Notes: a model not told the origin generated them from the sequence alone. A stretch of DNA of 64,000 nucleotides from Aquisalimonas sp. 2447 (GCF_012044895.1 NZ_CP050695.1:1766501-1830500); one strand, 5' to 3'. Counted from the first letter of the stretch, positions 1 through 9,293 are shown. Program-made: numbers and translations.

Positions 1-1136
1 ACGGCGGCTTGCTGCGCTGGGCGGCGTCATCGAGACCTTCTACGCGCGGGCGGCAGAGGGCGGGCCGTGGGATATTGATGCGCTTCGCGGGTATCTCGGG
101 ACCGACTTCTGTCACGTCCTCTACATGAACGATCAGGGCATCATCCTCCAGGGCGTGTCGTCGGGGATCAGTGATGCGGAGCTCCACCATTACCTCACAC
201 GCTGGGCCGGGCGCGATGAGATCGGCCCCAGCCTTTTTGCACGCTCACCGCGCAACGCCGTCACCAACGAGATGCTGATGAGCCGGGCGGAGTTCGAGGG
301 CAGCGAGGTCTACGAGGGCTTCTACGAACCGGGTCGTGTCGTGCACTTCGCCGTCGGGTATCTGCCGGTGGATCGCGGCTTGAATTGCGGCGTCAGCGTG
401 CAGAACGCCCGGGAGTCCGGCCCCATTCGGCCCGAGACACTCCAGGACATCGATGTTGTCATCCCGCATCTGCGACGTGCCATGCAAATCGCTCGCGCGG
501 TCGAGGCCACGCGCAGGCAAGCCGACGCCGTCAACGGGCTTCTCGCCCACTGGGGGCTTGGACTCATTCAGTGTGATCGCCAAGGCACCATCCTGGCGCT
601 TCAGGGGGAAGCGGAGTCGATGCTTCGGAAGGCCCGGGGCCTCGTTTGCTCCAGGGGAGGGCGCCTTCGCCTCGCTGATGAGGGGGCCGACCGGCGGTTT
701 GCTACGTTGCTGCTAAACCCCGGTGACGCCCTGATGCACTCGGGCACGACGCTCTACCTGGATGACCCGAGAGACGGCAGTGGTCTTGAGCTGACTGTCC
801 TGCCGTTTGAAGGCAATGGCGTGCCGGACGAGCAGCGCCTGGTACTTTGCCGTCGCGCCGGGCAGCCGGGCAGCATTGATCGGCGTTACCTGCGCCAGCG
901 CTATAAACTCACGCCGGCGGAGGCCGACGTCATGGCACATTTGCTGGTGGGCCGGACGCTCGTGGATATCGCCACCACTAGGGGCTCGAGGATCGAGACC
1001 ATCCGAGGGTATGTGAAGCAGCTCCCTGCAAAAGCTGAACTGCTCGAACCAGGCGCAGCTTGTCTCCATCGGCTGGCAGGCTATTGGACTGCACCGCCCG
1101 GGCGCGCCGGGACGGTCGCTGGAGGCCACGGGTTAA
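1..1136 (+). pseudogene. LuxR-type regulator, 5' partial and frameshifted near its 3' end
   Basis: The reading frame is already open at base 2, so the start lies outside the window. The C-terminal part has the LuxR/GerE helix-turn-helix pattern (LTPAEADVMAHLLVGRTLVDIA, then ETIRGYVKQL), which suggests a DNA-binding transcriptional regulator; the N-terminal part looks like an uncharacterised sensor region. After a run of four A at 1030-1033 the expected end of the HTH (AKLNCSNQAQLVSI) is found only in the +1 frame and ends with TAA at 1134-1136. The original frame runs on without similarity into the tmRNA gene. This is either a one-base insertion in the A-run (pseudogene) or a sequencing error. 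What it regulates cannot be read. Confidence 0.7.
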
Positions 1137-1220
1137 GATGTGCTGGTGCCGCCTGGCCAGATCCGGGGGACGCTGCCTGTCCGACACCGTTACTGAGTCA
1201 GGGCCATTGGACCGGACCGG

Positions 1221-1249
1221 AAAAGAAAACCCCGCATGGTGCGGGGTTT
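1221..1249 (-). terminator. Rho-independent terminator of ssrA
   Basis: Read on the minus strand, a 7-bp stem CCCCGCA/TGCGGGG with loop CCA is followed by TTTTCTTTT. It lies about 45 bases past the 3' CCA of the tmRNA gene and is the only strong intrinsic terminator near it. Confidence 0.85.
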
Positions 1250-1292
1250 GGAGGGTTCACTGGAAGTTGGTGGACTTCGTGGAACCAATATT

Positions 1293-1656
1293 TGGTGGAG
1301 GTGGGGGGATTCGAACCCCCGTCCGCGGGAGATCCACCGTCGGATCTACATGCTTAGCCCGCCTATTGCATTCGCCGAGCGCTTCCCGGCAGGCAGCGGA
1401 ACACGCTCAACTAGCCTGATTGATTTAACAGCGTGGGGTGCAGGCGGAACCCCCTCGCTGCGGTCCTGTGAGCTACGACCCCCGAGTCGGAAGCACAGGC
1501 ACTTGCCGGTCGGGGGCTAGCGGGATTTAGGCCGCTAGAGCGTAGTTTTCGTCGTTGGCAACTATTTTAAGTTGGCCATCATGTTTTACGAGGTGAGATG
1601 ACGTCCTCGGCATGCACCTCAGGTTTCACGACCCACGTCGAGACCATGACACCCCC
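1293..1656 (-). ncRNA. ssrA: tmRNA
   Basis: One-piece tmRNA of 364 nt. It rescues stalled ribosomes and tags the unfinished protein for proteolysis. The 5' end GGGGGUG pairs with CACCUCC before the 3' ACCA, giving an acceptor stem with the alanine-identity G3-U wobble. The T arm (GGGGGTTCGAATCCCCC) is present just upstream. The tag reading frame lies at 1527-1559 on the minus strand and encodes ANDENYALAA followed by TAA, identical to the E. coli tag. smpB, its partner, is 75 bases upstream on the same strand, and a terminator follows at 1221-1249. Both ends were set from stem pairing. Confidence 0.97.
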
Positions 1657-1690
1657 GAAGCGAATCGTTACCTACTGACTAGGTAAGGGC

Positions 1691-1696
1691 AGTATA
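1691..1696 (-). promoter_or_regulatory. Probable -10 box of the ssrA promoter
   Basis: On the minus strand TATACT lies 34 bases upstream of the mature tmRNA 5' end, room for a short leader removed by RNase P. No convincing -35 hexamer is visible 17 bases further upstream, so the assignment rests on the -10 alone. Confidence 0.4.
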
Positions 1697-1730
1697 CCGT
1701 AATTCAAGGCCGCTGTGAGCCTGCACGTCG

Positions 1731-2225
1731 TCAGACTTTGTGCTTGAGCAGGCGTTCCTTCTGGCGCTGCCAGTCCTGCTGCTTCTTGGTCTCGCGTTTG
1801 TCCTGCTTCTGCTTGCCCTTGGCCAGCCCGATTTCGAGTTTCGCCAGACCGCGTTTCCAGTACAGCTTCAGCGGCACCAGGGTGTAACCCTGGCGTTCCG
1901 TGGCGCCGATAAGCCGTGCCAGCTCACGCCGGTGCAGCAGCAGCTTGCGCGTCCGCGTTGGGTCCGGCTTGACATGGGTGGACGCCGAGGGCAACGGCGG
2001 GAAGTTGGCACCAATCAGCCACGCCTGCCGGCGCCGGATGACCACGTAGCCTTCCTGCAGGTTGGCGCGCCCGGCGCGCAGGCTCTTCACCTCCCAGCCC
2101 TCCAGCGCCAGGCCGGTCTCGAAGGTCTCCTCGATGAAGAACTCGTGCCGCGCCTTGCGGTTCACCGCAATGACGTTGCTGTCGTCCGTCTTCTTTTTTC
2201 CGCTCTTTTTGCTCACGGCGCGCAT
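1731..2225 (-). CDS. smpB: SsrA-binding protein SmpB
   Basis: 164 aa, close to the usual 155-160. SmpB binds the tRNA-like domain of tmRNA and places it in the empty A site of stalled ribosomes. Family signatures are [21 protein letters not shown], the EVKSLRAG motif, LIGAN and the [19 protein letters not shown] core, then a very basic tail ([23 protein letters not shown]) that enters the mRNA channel. The frame is open much further upstream, but similarity begins at [12 protein letters not shown], so the ATG at 2225 is chosen; a GTG at 2216 is an alternative. It lies just upstream of ssrA on the same strand. Confidence 0.95.
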   Translation of the reverse strand: MRAVSKKSGKKKTDDSNVIAVNRKARHEFFIEETFETGLALEGWEVKSLRAGRANLQEGYVVIRRRQAWLIGANFPPLPSASTHVKPDPTRTRKLLLHRRELARLIGATERQGYTLVPLKLYWKRGLAKLEIGLAKGKQKQDKRETKKQQDWQRQKERLLKHKV

Positions 2226-2406
2226 TGTAACGGTGGGCGGGCCTCCCCGCCAGCAGGCACGCCTTGTCGTAATCCAGAGGGCAGGGGACAATGCAGCCAG
2301 TGTCAGGATAGAAGCACCTCCCCGCTCGTCCGCCAAACGGGGCAGCACAAGAAACGGGGTCGCACACCCGGAGAAGGGGTGTACCGCTGGGCCGAGGAGG
2401 GCAGCC

Positions 2407-3774
2407 GTGGCCATTCCGAAGCGCTCGCTCCAGGGGGAGTGGGGCGGGCCGTTCGCATTCGTCTTTGCCTTGACCGGGGCAGCCATCGGGCTCGGGAACC
2501 TGTGGGCGTTTCCCGCACTGGTCACCGAGCACGGGGGTGGCGCGTTTCTGCTCGCCTACGGCGGCTTCCTGGTGCTGATGGTGCTGCCGCTGTGGCTTGC
2601 AGAGATTGCTCTGGGTCGCTCGGTGCGCCGCACCCTCCCGGACGGCATATACCGTATGGCAACGTCGCAGGGCCAGTCCGGGCTCTGGACCGGAGTCGGC
2701 TGGCTTGCCGTGACCATGGCTGGCCTGTTGCTGGTGCTGCAGGTCATGGTCGGCGGGGCCCTGGGCGCCTGGCTGCAGGCCGTCGCGGTGGACCGCAGTC
2801 CGGTGGTGGACGCGGTGACCACCACCCGCGTTTTCGCCTCACTGTGGGCGGAGCCGGAGCGCTGGCTGCTGTGGCATACCCTGATGGTGGGCGGGGCCTG
2901 CCTGGTGGTCGGTCAGGGACTGGTCCTGGGCACCCAGCGCGTCATGCGTGGGCTGGTGCCGGCGGCGTTTGTGCTGCTGGCCGCTCTGGTTGCCTGGGCC
3001 ACCCAGTGGGGCAGTCTCGCCCCGGCCTGGGAGCGGGTGTTCGATGTGCGCTTCGAGAGTCTTGGCTGGGATGGCGTGCAGGCCGCAGGCGAGTACGCGC
3101 TGTTCTCCACGGTGGTGGCGTTGGGGATCGCAACGGTCTACGGTGCCGCGCTGTCTGACCGCTGGCCAGTGCTGAGCAGCGCCGGCGCGGCACTGGCCCT
3201 GGATCTCCTGTTCGCGGTTCTGGCGGCCTTGCTGGTATCCATCCTTTTGTTGCCGGGTGGCGGGGGTGATGGGATGTCGGGGCCAGTGCTGATGTTGCAC
3301 GTCCTGCCGGAGACCATGCTGGGATTGCCCGGGGGGCGCGAGGCGACTCTGGCCCTGGCGCTGCTCCTGCTGATCGTCGTGTTCACTACGGTGATTGCCT
3401 TGATGCAGGTGGTGGTGGGAGCCGTGGTGGAGCAGGGTCGAGTGGAGCGGATCCGGGCCACGGCCCTGGTGGGGGGCGTGGCCTGGTTGACCGGGGTGCT
3501 CGCGCTGGTGGCTACAACCTGGTGGTTGAATGCCGGGACGGGGGAAGCAGGACTGTTCACCGCGGTTGCGGGTTTTGCCTGGGTGGCCATCCCGGCCGTG
3601 GCACTGCTGATTCTGGCGTTCACTGGCTGGTGTGTGCCCGCGGAGGTGCTCCGCGGTGCGCTGCGCCTGCGGGAGGATTGGCGCTACGATTTCTGGATGC
3701 CGATGCTGCGCTATGTCGCCCCCTTGATTCTGCTGGCCCTTTTGGCGAGAGTTTCGGGCGCGTTGCCGCTTTGA
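2407..3774 (+). CDS. Sodium-dependent transporter of the NSS/SNF family
   Basis: 455 aa integral membrane protein with about 11-12 hydrophobic segments. The first segment carries the family signature [18 protein letters not shown], where the unwound part of TM1 binds sodium and substrate in LeuT-type transporters. It probably imports an amino acid or similar solute with Na+; the substrate cannot be told. The start is the GTG at 2407 because a strong GAGGAGG ribosome site (2394-2400) sits six bases upstream and similarity begins there, although the frame is open further back. It is divergent from smpB. Confidence 0.88.
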   Translation: MAIPKRSLQGEWGGPFAFVFALTGAAIGLGNLWAFPALVTEHGGGAFLLAYGGFLVLMVLPLWLAEIALGRSVRRTLPDGIYRMATSQGQSGLWTGVGWLAVTMAGLLLVLQVMVGGALGAWLQAVAVDRSPVVDAVTTTRVFASLWAEPERWLLWHTLMVGGACLVVGQGLVLGTQRVMRGLVPAAFVLLAALVAWATQWGSLAPAWERVFDVRFESLGWDGVQAAGEYALFSTVVALGIATVYGAALSDRWPVLSSAGAALALDLLFAVLAALLVSILLLPGGGGDGMSGPVLMLHVLPETMLGLPGGREATLALALLLLIVVFTTVIALMQVVVGAVVEQGRVERIRATALVGGVAWLTGVLALVATTWWLNAGTGEAGLFTAVAGFAWVAIPAVALLILAFTGWCVPAEVLRGALRLREDWRYDFWMPMLRYVAPLILLALLARVSGALPL

Positions 3775-3854
3775 CAGTTCGCGTGTACCTCGGCGCGACC
3801 TGGCGGCAGCACAGTCCATCTGAACAAGCCGATAACCGCTAAGGACTTCTTGCG

Positions 3855-4298
3855 ATGACGTCCATTTCACGAAGCGCCCTCGTGCCGCATTCCGCCCGGG
3901 CCATGTTCGACCTGGTCAATGATGTGGATCGCTACAAGGAGTTTCTTCCATGGTGCAGCGACAGTGGCGTCATCGAGCGCAGCGGTGATGAAATCAAGGC
4001 CTACGTCACCATCAGCAAAAGCGGGATATCACGCTCGTTCACGACGCTTAACAGGGCGCAACCGGGAAAGATGCTGGAAGTGCGACTCGTGGAGGGGCCC
4101 TTCCGTCGCCTTGACGGTTATTGGCGTTTCCAGCAGCTGCGGGAGGATGCCAGCAAGGTGGCCCTGGATCTGGAATTCGAGTTCAGCAATTCAATCGTGC
4201 GCATGGCCTTCGGGCGGGTGTTCGAGCAGGTGGCCAACCGGCTGGTGGATTCCTTCGTGACCCGGGCGGATCAGGTCTATGGCAGACCACAGCGCTGA
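3855..4298 (+). CDS. ratA: RatA-like START/coenzyme Q-binding protein
   Basis: 147 aa covering a single polyketide-cyclase/START fold: MTSISRSALVPHSARAMFDL at the start, DVDRYKEFLPWC and FEFSNSIVRMAFGRVFEQVAN later. E. coli RatA was described as a 70S-assembly inhibitor (toxin), while related proteins such as yeast Coq10 bind ubiquinone, so the true role is unsettled. The 3' end overlaps rnfH by 20 bases, the usual ratA-rnfH pairing. Confidence 0.9.
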   Translation: MTSISRSALVPHSARAMFDLVNDVDRYKEFLPWCSDSGVIERSGDEIKAYVTISKSGISRSFTTLNRAQPGKMLEVRLVEGPFRRLDGYWRFQQLREDASKVALDLEFEFSNSIVRMAFGRVFEQVANRLVDSFVTRADQVYGRPQR

Positions 4299-4572
4299 AT
4301 CAATCCTGATCCAGGTCGCCTACGCAAGGCCGGAGCGGCAGCTCGTCGTGGATGTCGAGGTGCCCCCGGATACGTCGGCTCGGGAGGCGGTGCGGCACTC
4401 GGGCATGGCCCGAGAGTTTCCCGAAATCGATCCTGAAGAGGCGCCGCTGGGCGTGTACGGGCGCGCCGTGGAGGGAGATCACGTGCTACGGGCCGGCGAC
4501 CGGGTGGAGATCTACCGGCCGCTGGAGATCGATCCCCGGGAGGCGCGCCGCCAACGGGCCCGCCTCCGCTGA
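4279..4572 (+). CDS. rnfH: RnfH family ubiquitin-like protein
   Basis: 97 aa, the usual size. It has the RnfH features VAYARPERQLVVDVEVPPDT, GVYGRAVEGDHVLRAGDRVEIYRPL and DPREARRQRARLR. It is a small beta-grasp protein of the MoaD/ThiS superfamily with no firmly known function. It starts inside the last codons of ratA (20-base overlap), which implies translational coupling. It converges on bamE with only 13 bases between stop codons. Confidence 0.92.
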   Translation: MADHSAESILIQVAYARPERQLVVDVEVPPDTSAREAVRHSGMAREFPEIDPEEAPLGVYGRAVEGDHVLRAGDRVEIYRPLEIDPREARRQRARLR

Positions 4573-4585
4573 GGCCCGGTGGAGA

Positions 4586-4933
4586 TCAGGAACCGCCGAA
4601 ATTCTCCGGTGCCAGGTTGCCTTCCAGGCGAACCAGCCGGTCGCCGTCAAAGATCACCGTCAGGCGGTCGGGTGTGCCGCCGCCACCCGGCGTTTCGGTA
4701 TGGATGTAGTCCCAGCGGTCATCCCGGAAAATGTCTTCGATGGCCGGTGTGCCGAGCACAAACCGTACCTGGCGGCGGGTCATGCCGGGCTCCAGCTCGT
4801 CGATCATGTCGTCGGTGATGATATTCCCCTGCTGCACGGGGACCTCATAGGCGAACGGAATGTCGCTGTAGGAGCAGCCGGTGAGCAGGGCGCCGCCGCC
4901 GAGGATGGATAAGCCGAGAATCACGGGTCGCAT
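4586..4933 (-). CDS. bamE: Outer-membrane assembly lipoprotein BamE
   Basis: 115 aa. BamE is a lipoprotein of the BAM complex that inserts beta-barrel proteins into the outer membrane. The lipobox is LLTGC with Cys20 after a short signal peptide. The SmpA/OmlA domain follows (QQGNIITDDMIDELEPGMTR, RFVLGTPAIEDIF, DRWDYIH). The ATG at 4933 is chosen because it gives a proper signal peptide; the open frame further upstream would overlap the divergent fur gene. The bamE-fur divergent pair is common in gammaproteobacteria. Confidence 0.95.
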   Translation of the reverse strand: MRPVILGLSILGGGALLTGCSYSDIPFAYEVPVQQGNIITDDMIDELEPGMTRRQVRFVLGTPAIEDIFRDDRWDYIHTETPGGGGTPDRLTVIFDGDRLVRLEGNLAPENFGGS

Positions 4934-5003
4934 GGTGCTGATGCCTTTGTTCCTGCGTCGATAGTGCGCGATCATAACGTATAACACTTCTGACGGGGGC
5001 ACC

Positions 5004-5429
5004 GTGGAATCACGCGACCTGCGCAAGGCCGGCCTCAAGGTAACCGTGCCGCGAACCAAGGTGCTGGACGTGCTGGAACAGCACAGCACCGGAGGGCGGC
5101 GGCACCTTTCTGCCGAGGACGTCTACAAGGCGCTGCTGGACGCCGGAGAGGAAATCGGCCTCGCCACCGTTTACCGCGTGCTCACTCAGTTCGAAGAGGC
5201 CGGGCTGGTCCGGCGGCACCATTTTGAAGGTGGCCAGTCCATGTTCGAACTGGACGACGAGCCCCATGATCATATTGTCTGCGTGGACTGCGGTGCAATC
5301 GAGGAGTTCCACGATCCGGTAGTGGCGGAACGCCAGCGGCGCATCGCTGCCGAGCGGGGCTACGAAATCGCCGACCAGGCACTGGTCATTTACGGGTTGT
5401 GCCGCAACTGCCTGCAGCGCGGCGATTGA
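5004..5429 (+). CDS. fur: Ferric uptake regulator Fur
   Basis: 141 aa, full length, starting with GTG. It is a dimeric metal-dependent repressor of iron uptake. The winged-helix domain ends with TVYRVLTQFEEAGLVRRH, the HHFEGGQ and HDH histidines form metal sites, and two CxxC pairs (C93/C96 and C133/C136) make the structural zinc site. It is divergent from bamE with 70 bases between starts; no clear Fur box could be read there. Confidence 0.96.
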   Translation: MESRDLRKAGLKVTVPRTKVLDVLEQHSTGGRRHLSAEDVYKALLDAGEEIGLATVYRVLTQFEEAGLVRRHHFEGGQSMFELDDEPHDHIVCVDCGAIEEFHDPVVAERQRRIAAERGYEIADQALVIYGLCRNCLQRGD

Positions 5430-5443
5430 CCGGGCAGGGCGGC

Positions 5444-7117
5444 TCAAGCGGATTCGGCGCGCTGTAGCATCTCGGCGGCGTGCTCCATGGTGGCATCGGT
5501 GAGTTCGACCCCGCCGAGCATGCGCGCGACCTCCTGCACCCGCTGTTCCCGATCCAGTGGCTGGACGGTGGTGGCGGTGCTGTCCGCCTCCGTGCGCTTG
5601 TGTACCTGCAGATGATGGTGCGCCTGGGAAGCCACCTGAGGAAGGTGCGTGACGCACAGCACCTGATGATACTCACCGAGCCTGCGCAGTTGCCGCCCCA
5701 CCACCTCCGCCACGCCGCCGCCGATCCCGGCATCCGCCTCGTCGAAAATCAGCGTCGGGATGTGCGTGGTCCCCGCGGCCGCGACCTGGATGGCCAGGCT
5801 CAGGCGCGAGAGCTCGCCGCCGGAGGCAATGCGGTTGAGAGGCCCGAAGGGCTGACCGGCATTGGTGCGAACCTGGAAGCTGATGTCGTCCAGGCCGTGG
5901 GGCGTGGGCTGGCCGGATTCCCGGGGCGTCACGTCAATGCGGAACGCCGCGCCGGCCATGCTCAGTTCAGCGAGCTGAGCCGTGACCGATTCGCTCAGGG
6001 CTGTGGCCGCGTTACGGCGACGCTCCCGTAGTCTCTCCGCGACGTCCTGGTACTCCCGCGTCAGCCGCTGGTGCTGCTGTTGCAGCTCTTCGAGCCGTTC
6101 GTCGCTGTGTTCCAGCGCCTCCAACTCCCCGCACAGGCGCTGGTAGACGTCGGCAAGCTCGTCCTCGCGGACATGGTGCTTGCGTGCCAGATCGCTGAGG
6201 TTGCTGATGCGCTGCTCCACGTCCTCCAGCCGTGCCGGGTCCAGGTCGATGGAATCCAGGTGATGGCGCAGGCCACTGACGGCCTCCTCCAGGTGGGCCT
6301 GGGCGCCGCTCAGCTGCTCGTGGACGTCGGCAAGCGCCGGATCTTTATCCAGGGACTCCTCGAGTTCCCGCAGGCCCTGACCGATAATCGACTGCGCTGC
6401 GTGCTCGTCCTCGTAGAGCATCTGCAGGAGCCGCTGGCTGGTTTCCGCCAGCGTGCCGGCATTGGCCAGACGCCTGTGTTCGGCATTGAGCGCCTCCAGA
6501 CCCTCGGCGGAGAGGTCCAGTTCCTCCAACTCGCTGGTCTGGTAGCGCAGCAGGTCCCGACGGGCGTCCTGGTCCTCGAAGCCGCCTCGCAGGGTCTCCA
6601 TCTCGGTTTGGCAGTCCGCCAGCGCCTGGTGGAGCCGCGCGGCGTCGCCCAGGAGGTCGTCGTTACCCGCGTGGTCGTCGACGATGCTGCGCTGGATGTC
6701 CCGGCGCATCAGGGACTGGTGTTCGTGTTGACCGTGGATGTCCACCAGCTGCTCGCCCAGTTCACGCAGCTGCTGCAGTGGCACCGGGCGGCCGTTGATG
6801 AAGCCCCGGGAGCGCCCGCTGGCCTGCACTACGCGGCGCACCATGCATTCACCGTCATCGTCCAGTTCCTGGGTCTGCAACCAGGCCTGGCAGGCGGGGA
6901 GCGTATCGATGGAAAAGGTCACGGTGATCTCGGCGCGTTCGGCACCCGGGCGTACGGTGTCCGCCGCCGCGCGATCACCCAGGGCGAGCCCAAGGGCGTC
7001 CAGCAGGATGGACTTGCCGGCGCCGGTTTCGCCGGTGAGCGTGGTCATGCCGGCGTCGAATTCCAGCGTGAGTTCATCGACAATGGCAAAGTCCCGGACG
7101 TGCAGATGGTTGAGCAT
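5444..7117 (-). CDS. recN: DNA repair ATPase RecN
   Basis: 557 aa SMC-like ATPase used in double-strand break repair. Walker A is GETGAGKS (29-36), followed by the coiled-coil middle. C-terminally come the ABC signature region IASGGELSRLSLAIQ and Walker B LIFDEADAGIGG, then VTHLPQVASQAHHH. The length matches the family. It converges on fur with 14 bases between them and is divergent from the hrcA operon. No LexA palindrome was found upstream of 7117. Confidence 0.96.
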   Translation of the reverse strand: MLNHLHVRDFAIVDELTLEFDAGMTTLTGETGAGKSILLDALGLALGDRAAADTVRPGAERAEITVTFSIDTLPACQAWLQTQELDDDGECMVRRVVQASGRSRGFINGRPVPLQQLRELGEQLVDIHGQHEHQSLMRRDIQRSIVDDHAGNDDLLGDAARLHQALADCQTEMETLRGGFEDQDARRDLLRYQTSELEELDLSAEGLEALNAEHRRLANAGTLAETSQRLLQMLYEDEHAAQSIIGQGLRELEESLDKDPALADVHEQLSGAQAHLEEAVSGLRHHLDSIDLDPARLEDVEQRISNLSDLARKHHVREDELADVYQRLCGELEALEHSDERLEELQQQHQRLTREYQDVAERLRERRRNAATALSESVTAQLAELSMAGAAFRIDVTPRESGQPTPHGLDDISFQVRTNAGQPFGPLNRIASGGELSRLSLAIQVAAAGTTHIPTLIFDEADAGIGGGVAEVVGRQLRRLGEYHQVLCVTHLPQVASQAHHHLQVHKRTEADSTATTVQPLDREQRVQEVARMLGGVELTDATMEHAAEMLQRAESA

Positions 7118-7181
7118 GATTACGGTTCAGTCCTTGGAGTCCGCCCAAGTGTAACGGAGGGGACCCGGGATGTTGACTCAT

Positions 7182-7210
7182 TTGACTTGCTCCGGGGCCG
7201 TTGGTAGCGT
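7182..7210 (+). promoter_or_regulatory. Putative sigma-70 promoter of the hrcA operon
   Basis: TTGACT (7182-7187) is separated by 17 bases from the weak -10 TAGCGT (7205-7210). The CIRCE operator starts two bases downstream, where a bound repressor would block the polymerase. The -10 match is poor. Confidence 0.45.
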
Positions 7211-7211
7211 T

Positions 7212-7237
7212 TTAGCACTCTGCTCGAAGAGTGCTAA
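7212..7237 (+). promoter_or_regulatory. CIRCE operator (HrcA-binding site)
   Basis: Perfect inverted repeat TTAGCACTC / GAGTGCTAA (arms 7212-7220 and 7229-7237), the known HrcA operator. The spacer is 8 bases instead of the standard 9. It lies 216 bases upstream of hrcA and implies autoregulation of hrcA. Confidence 0.92.
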
Positions 7238-7453
7238 AGCCTGGCGGGAGCGGGGCGCAGACGGGCCGGTTGCTGGCCGCCCGGCGCCTGTAGCCAGTAG
7301 CCCGCCTGCCATCCCCGGCCCGCATCCATGTTGCCGTGATCGGGCGGAATTCCCAGCAGGACACGGTGACAGGGCGGGCCGGGAAGCGCCGCTCTGCGCT
7401 GACGTGGTCGTGCATCACGGTAGCAAGCAGACTGACTAGGGTGCTCAAGAGCC

Positions 7454-8512
7454 ATGGGTAAGCACACACCGGACACGGAACTGAACGAACGGGCGCAGCA
7501 CCTGCTGAAGGTGATGGTGCGCCGGTATATCCGCGAGGGGCAGCCCCTTGGGTCCCGCACGCTCACGCGGGAATCGGGCCTGGAAGTCAGCCCGGCGACC
7601 GTGCGCAACGTTATGGCGGACCTGGAAGAGCTGGGGTATGTCTGGGCTCCGCACACGTCTTCCGGGCGGGTGCCGACGGACAAGGGGTACCGCTTCTTCG
7701 TTGACACCCTGCTGACTGTCCAGGCGCTGGATGCCAGCGCGGTGCAGCGCACGGATCTGCAGCTCACCCGCGGCCAGAGCCCCGACGAACTGGTGGATTC
7801 TGCCTCCAACCTGCTTTCGGGCCTGACGCGACTGGCGGGCGTGGTGACGCTGCCGCGGCATGTCACCCGCTCGTTGCGCCACGTGGAGTTCCTGCCGCTG
7901 TCCGACCGGCGGGTGCTGGCGATCCTGGTCTTCAACGAGCACGAGGTGGAGAACCGGGTGGTGCACACGGACCGGGACTACACCCAGTCCGAGCTGCAAC
8001 AGGTGGCGAACTTCCTGAACGGCAAGTTTTCCGGGCAGGGTGTGGATCAGGTCCGCAGCGAGCTGCTGCGGGGCATGGAGTCGGACAAGGAGCGCATGAA
8101 CGCCCTCATGGCCTCGGTGATCGAACTCGGGGGCAAGGTGTTCAGCGAGAACGAGGATGGCGAGCAGGACGACTACGTGGTGGCCGGGCAGACCAACCTC
8201 ATGGAGTTCCAGGAGCTCTCCAACGTCGAGAAGCTGCGCAGCCTGTTCCAGGCCTTCACCGAAAAACGGGACATTCTCCACGTTCTCGATCAGTGTCTCG
8301 CCGCCGATGGCATCCAGATATTCATCGGCGAGGAGTCGGGCTACCGCGTCTTCGATGGCTGCAGCCTGGTGACGTCACCGTACTCCGCGGAAGGCGAAGT
8401 GCTGGGCGTGCTTGGGGTCATCGGGCCGACCCGCATGGAGTACGACCGGGTCATTCCCATCGTAGATATGACTGCAAAACTGCTCGGGTCCGCCTTGAAT
8501 CAATCGCATTGA
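7454..8512 (+). CDS. hrcA: Heat-inducible transcription repressor HrcA
   Basis: 352 aa, normal length. HrcA represses chaperone operons at CIRCE and loses activity when GroEL is occupied by unfolded proteins. The N-terminal winged helix reads SRTLTRESGLEVSPATVRNVMADLEELGYV, followed by the family motif HTSSGRVPTDKGYRFFVDTL; the C-terminal GAF-like part ends in GVLGVIGPTRMEYDRVIPIVD. It is the first gene of an hrcA-grpE-dnaK-dnaJ cluster and has a CIRCE element in its leader. Confidence 0.97.
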   Translation: MGKHTPDTELNERAQHLLKVMVRRYIREGQPLGSRTLTRESGLEVSPATVRNVMADLEELGYVWAPHTSSGRVPTDKGYRFFVDTLLTVQALDASAVQRTDLQLTRGQSPDELVDSASNLLSGLTRLAGVVTLPRHVTRSLRHVEFLPLSDRRVLAILVFNEHEVENRVVHTDRDYTQSELQQVANFLNGKFSGQGVDQVRSELLRGMESDKERMNALMASVIELGGKVFSENEDGEQDDYVVAGQTNLMEFQELSNVEKLRSLFQAFTEKRDILHVLDQCLAADGIQIFIGEESGYRVFDGCSLVTSPYSAEGEVLGVLGVIGPTRMEYDRVIPIVDMTAKLLGSALNQSH

Positions 8513-8521
8513 TCCCCATCT
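8494..8521 (+). promoter_or_regulatory. Sigma-32 type heat-shock promoter before grpE
   Basis: CTTGAA (8494-8499), a spacer of 14 bases, then CCCCATCT (8514-8521) matches the sigma-32 consensus (CTTGAAA, 13-15 bases, CCCCATnT). It overlaps the last codons of hrcA, so grpE-dnaK can be induced independently of the hrcA promoter. Confidence 0.75.
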
Positions 8522-8663
8522 CCCGCTGGTAGATGCACCACGGGCGTCGCGAGTGTCCTTTTCCTGCGGGGACAGGGCGCGGGACGGCCGTTGCGAACAC
8601 ATTGTATTACCGGTCTGGCCGCGCCAGCACCGGTTCCGGACAACATGAAACTGGAGAGTGCCA

Positions 8664-9293
8664 ATGGCTGACAAGGATCAGGACACGCGCACAGACGAGG
8701 CCGAGAGCAACGAGCAGCAGCCCGTCGAGGGCACCCTGGATGACAATACCGCCGACGAGTCCAGTGGCAGCGAGGAGTCAGACCGCGTCCAGGAACTCGA
8801 GGAAAAACTGCGCGAAGCCGAGGAGAAGGCCGAGGAGAACTGGAACCAGTTTCTGCGTGCACGGGCGGAAATGGAGAACGCCCGCCGCCGCCTGCAGAAG
8901 GACGTGGAGCAGGCCAAGCGGCAGGGACTGGAGAAGCTGGCCGGTGAACTCCTGCCGGTGAAGGACAGCCTGGAAATGGGGTTGGCCGCCGCCCAGGAGG
9001 CCAACGCGGACGTAGCCAAGCTCAGCGAGGGGACCGAGCTGACCCTGAAGATGCTCGCCCAGGCGCTGGAGAAGTTCGAGGTCGAAGAGATCGAGCCCAT
9101 GGGCAAGAAATTCGACCCGGAACGCCATGAAGCCATGGCCACGCAGCCGTCCGCGGAGCATGAACCGAACACCGTGATTCATGTGGTGCAGAAAGGGTAC
9201 ATGCTCAATGACCGCCTGTTGCGGCCGGCCATGGTGATTGTCTCCAAGGAGGCGGAACAACAGCAGGGTGGCCACATCGACGAGCAGGCCTGA
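8664..9293 (+). CDS. grpE: Nucleotide exchange factor GrpE
   Basis: 209 aa. GrpE releases ADP from DnaK. There is an acidic, disordered N-terminus of about 50 residues, a long coiled coil (EKLREAEEKAEENWNQFLRA) and the beta domain (FDPERHEAMA, NTVIHVVQKGYMLNDRLLRPAMVIVSK). The ATG at 8664 has GGAG seven bases upstream; a GTG two codons earlier is less likely. It is preceded by a sigma-32 type promoter. Confidence 0.96.
   Translation: MADKDQDTRTDEAESNEQQPVEGTLDDNTADESSGSEESDRVQELEEKLREAEEKAEENWNQFLRARAEMENARRRLQKDVEQAKRQGLEKLAGELLPVKDSLEMGLAAAQEANADVAKLSEGTELTLKMLAQALEKFEVEEIEPMGKKFDPERHEAMATQPSAEHEPNTVIHVVQKGYMLNDRLLRPAMVIVSKEAEQQQGGHIDEQA

Noticed and set aside
1293-1656. tmRNA gene as integration site of the island
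   Set aside because: ssrA is a common att site, but here its 3' end is followed by its own terminator and core genes, and the integrase is 16 kb away.
4934-5003. Fur box in the bamE-fur intergenic region
   Set aside because: The short AT-rich stretch does not match the 19-bp Fur consensus well enough.
5010-7207. Long open frames opposite fur and recN
   Set aside because: They are antisense shadows of high-GC genes with clear family membership.
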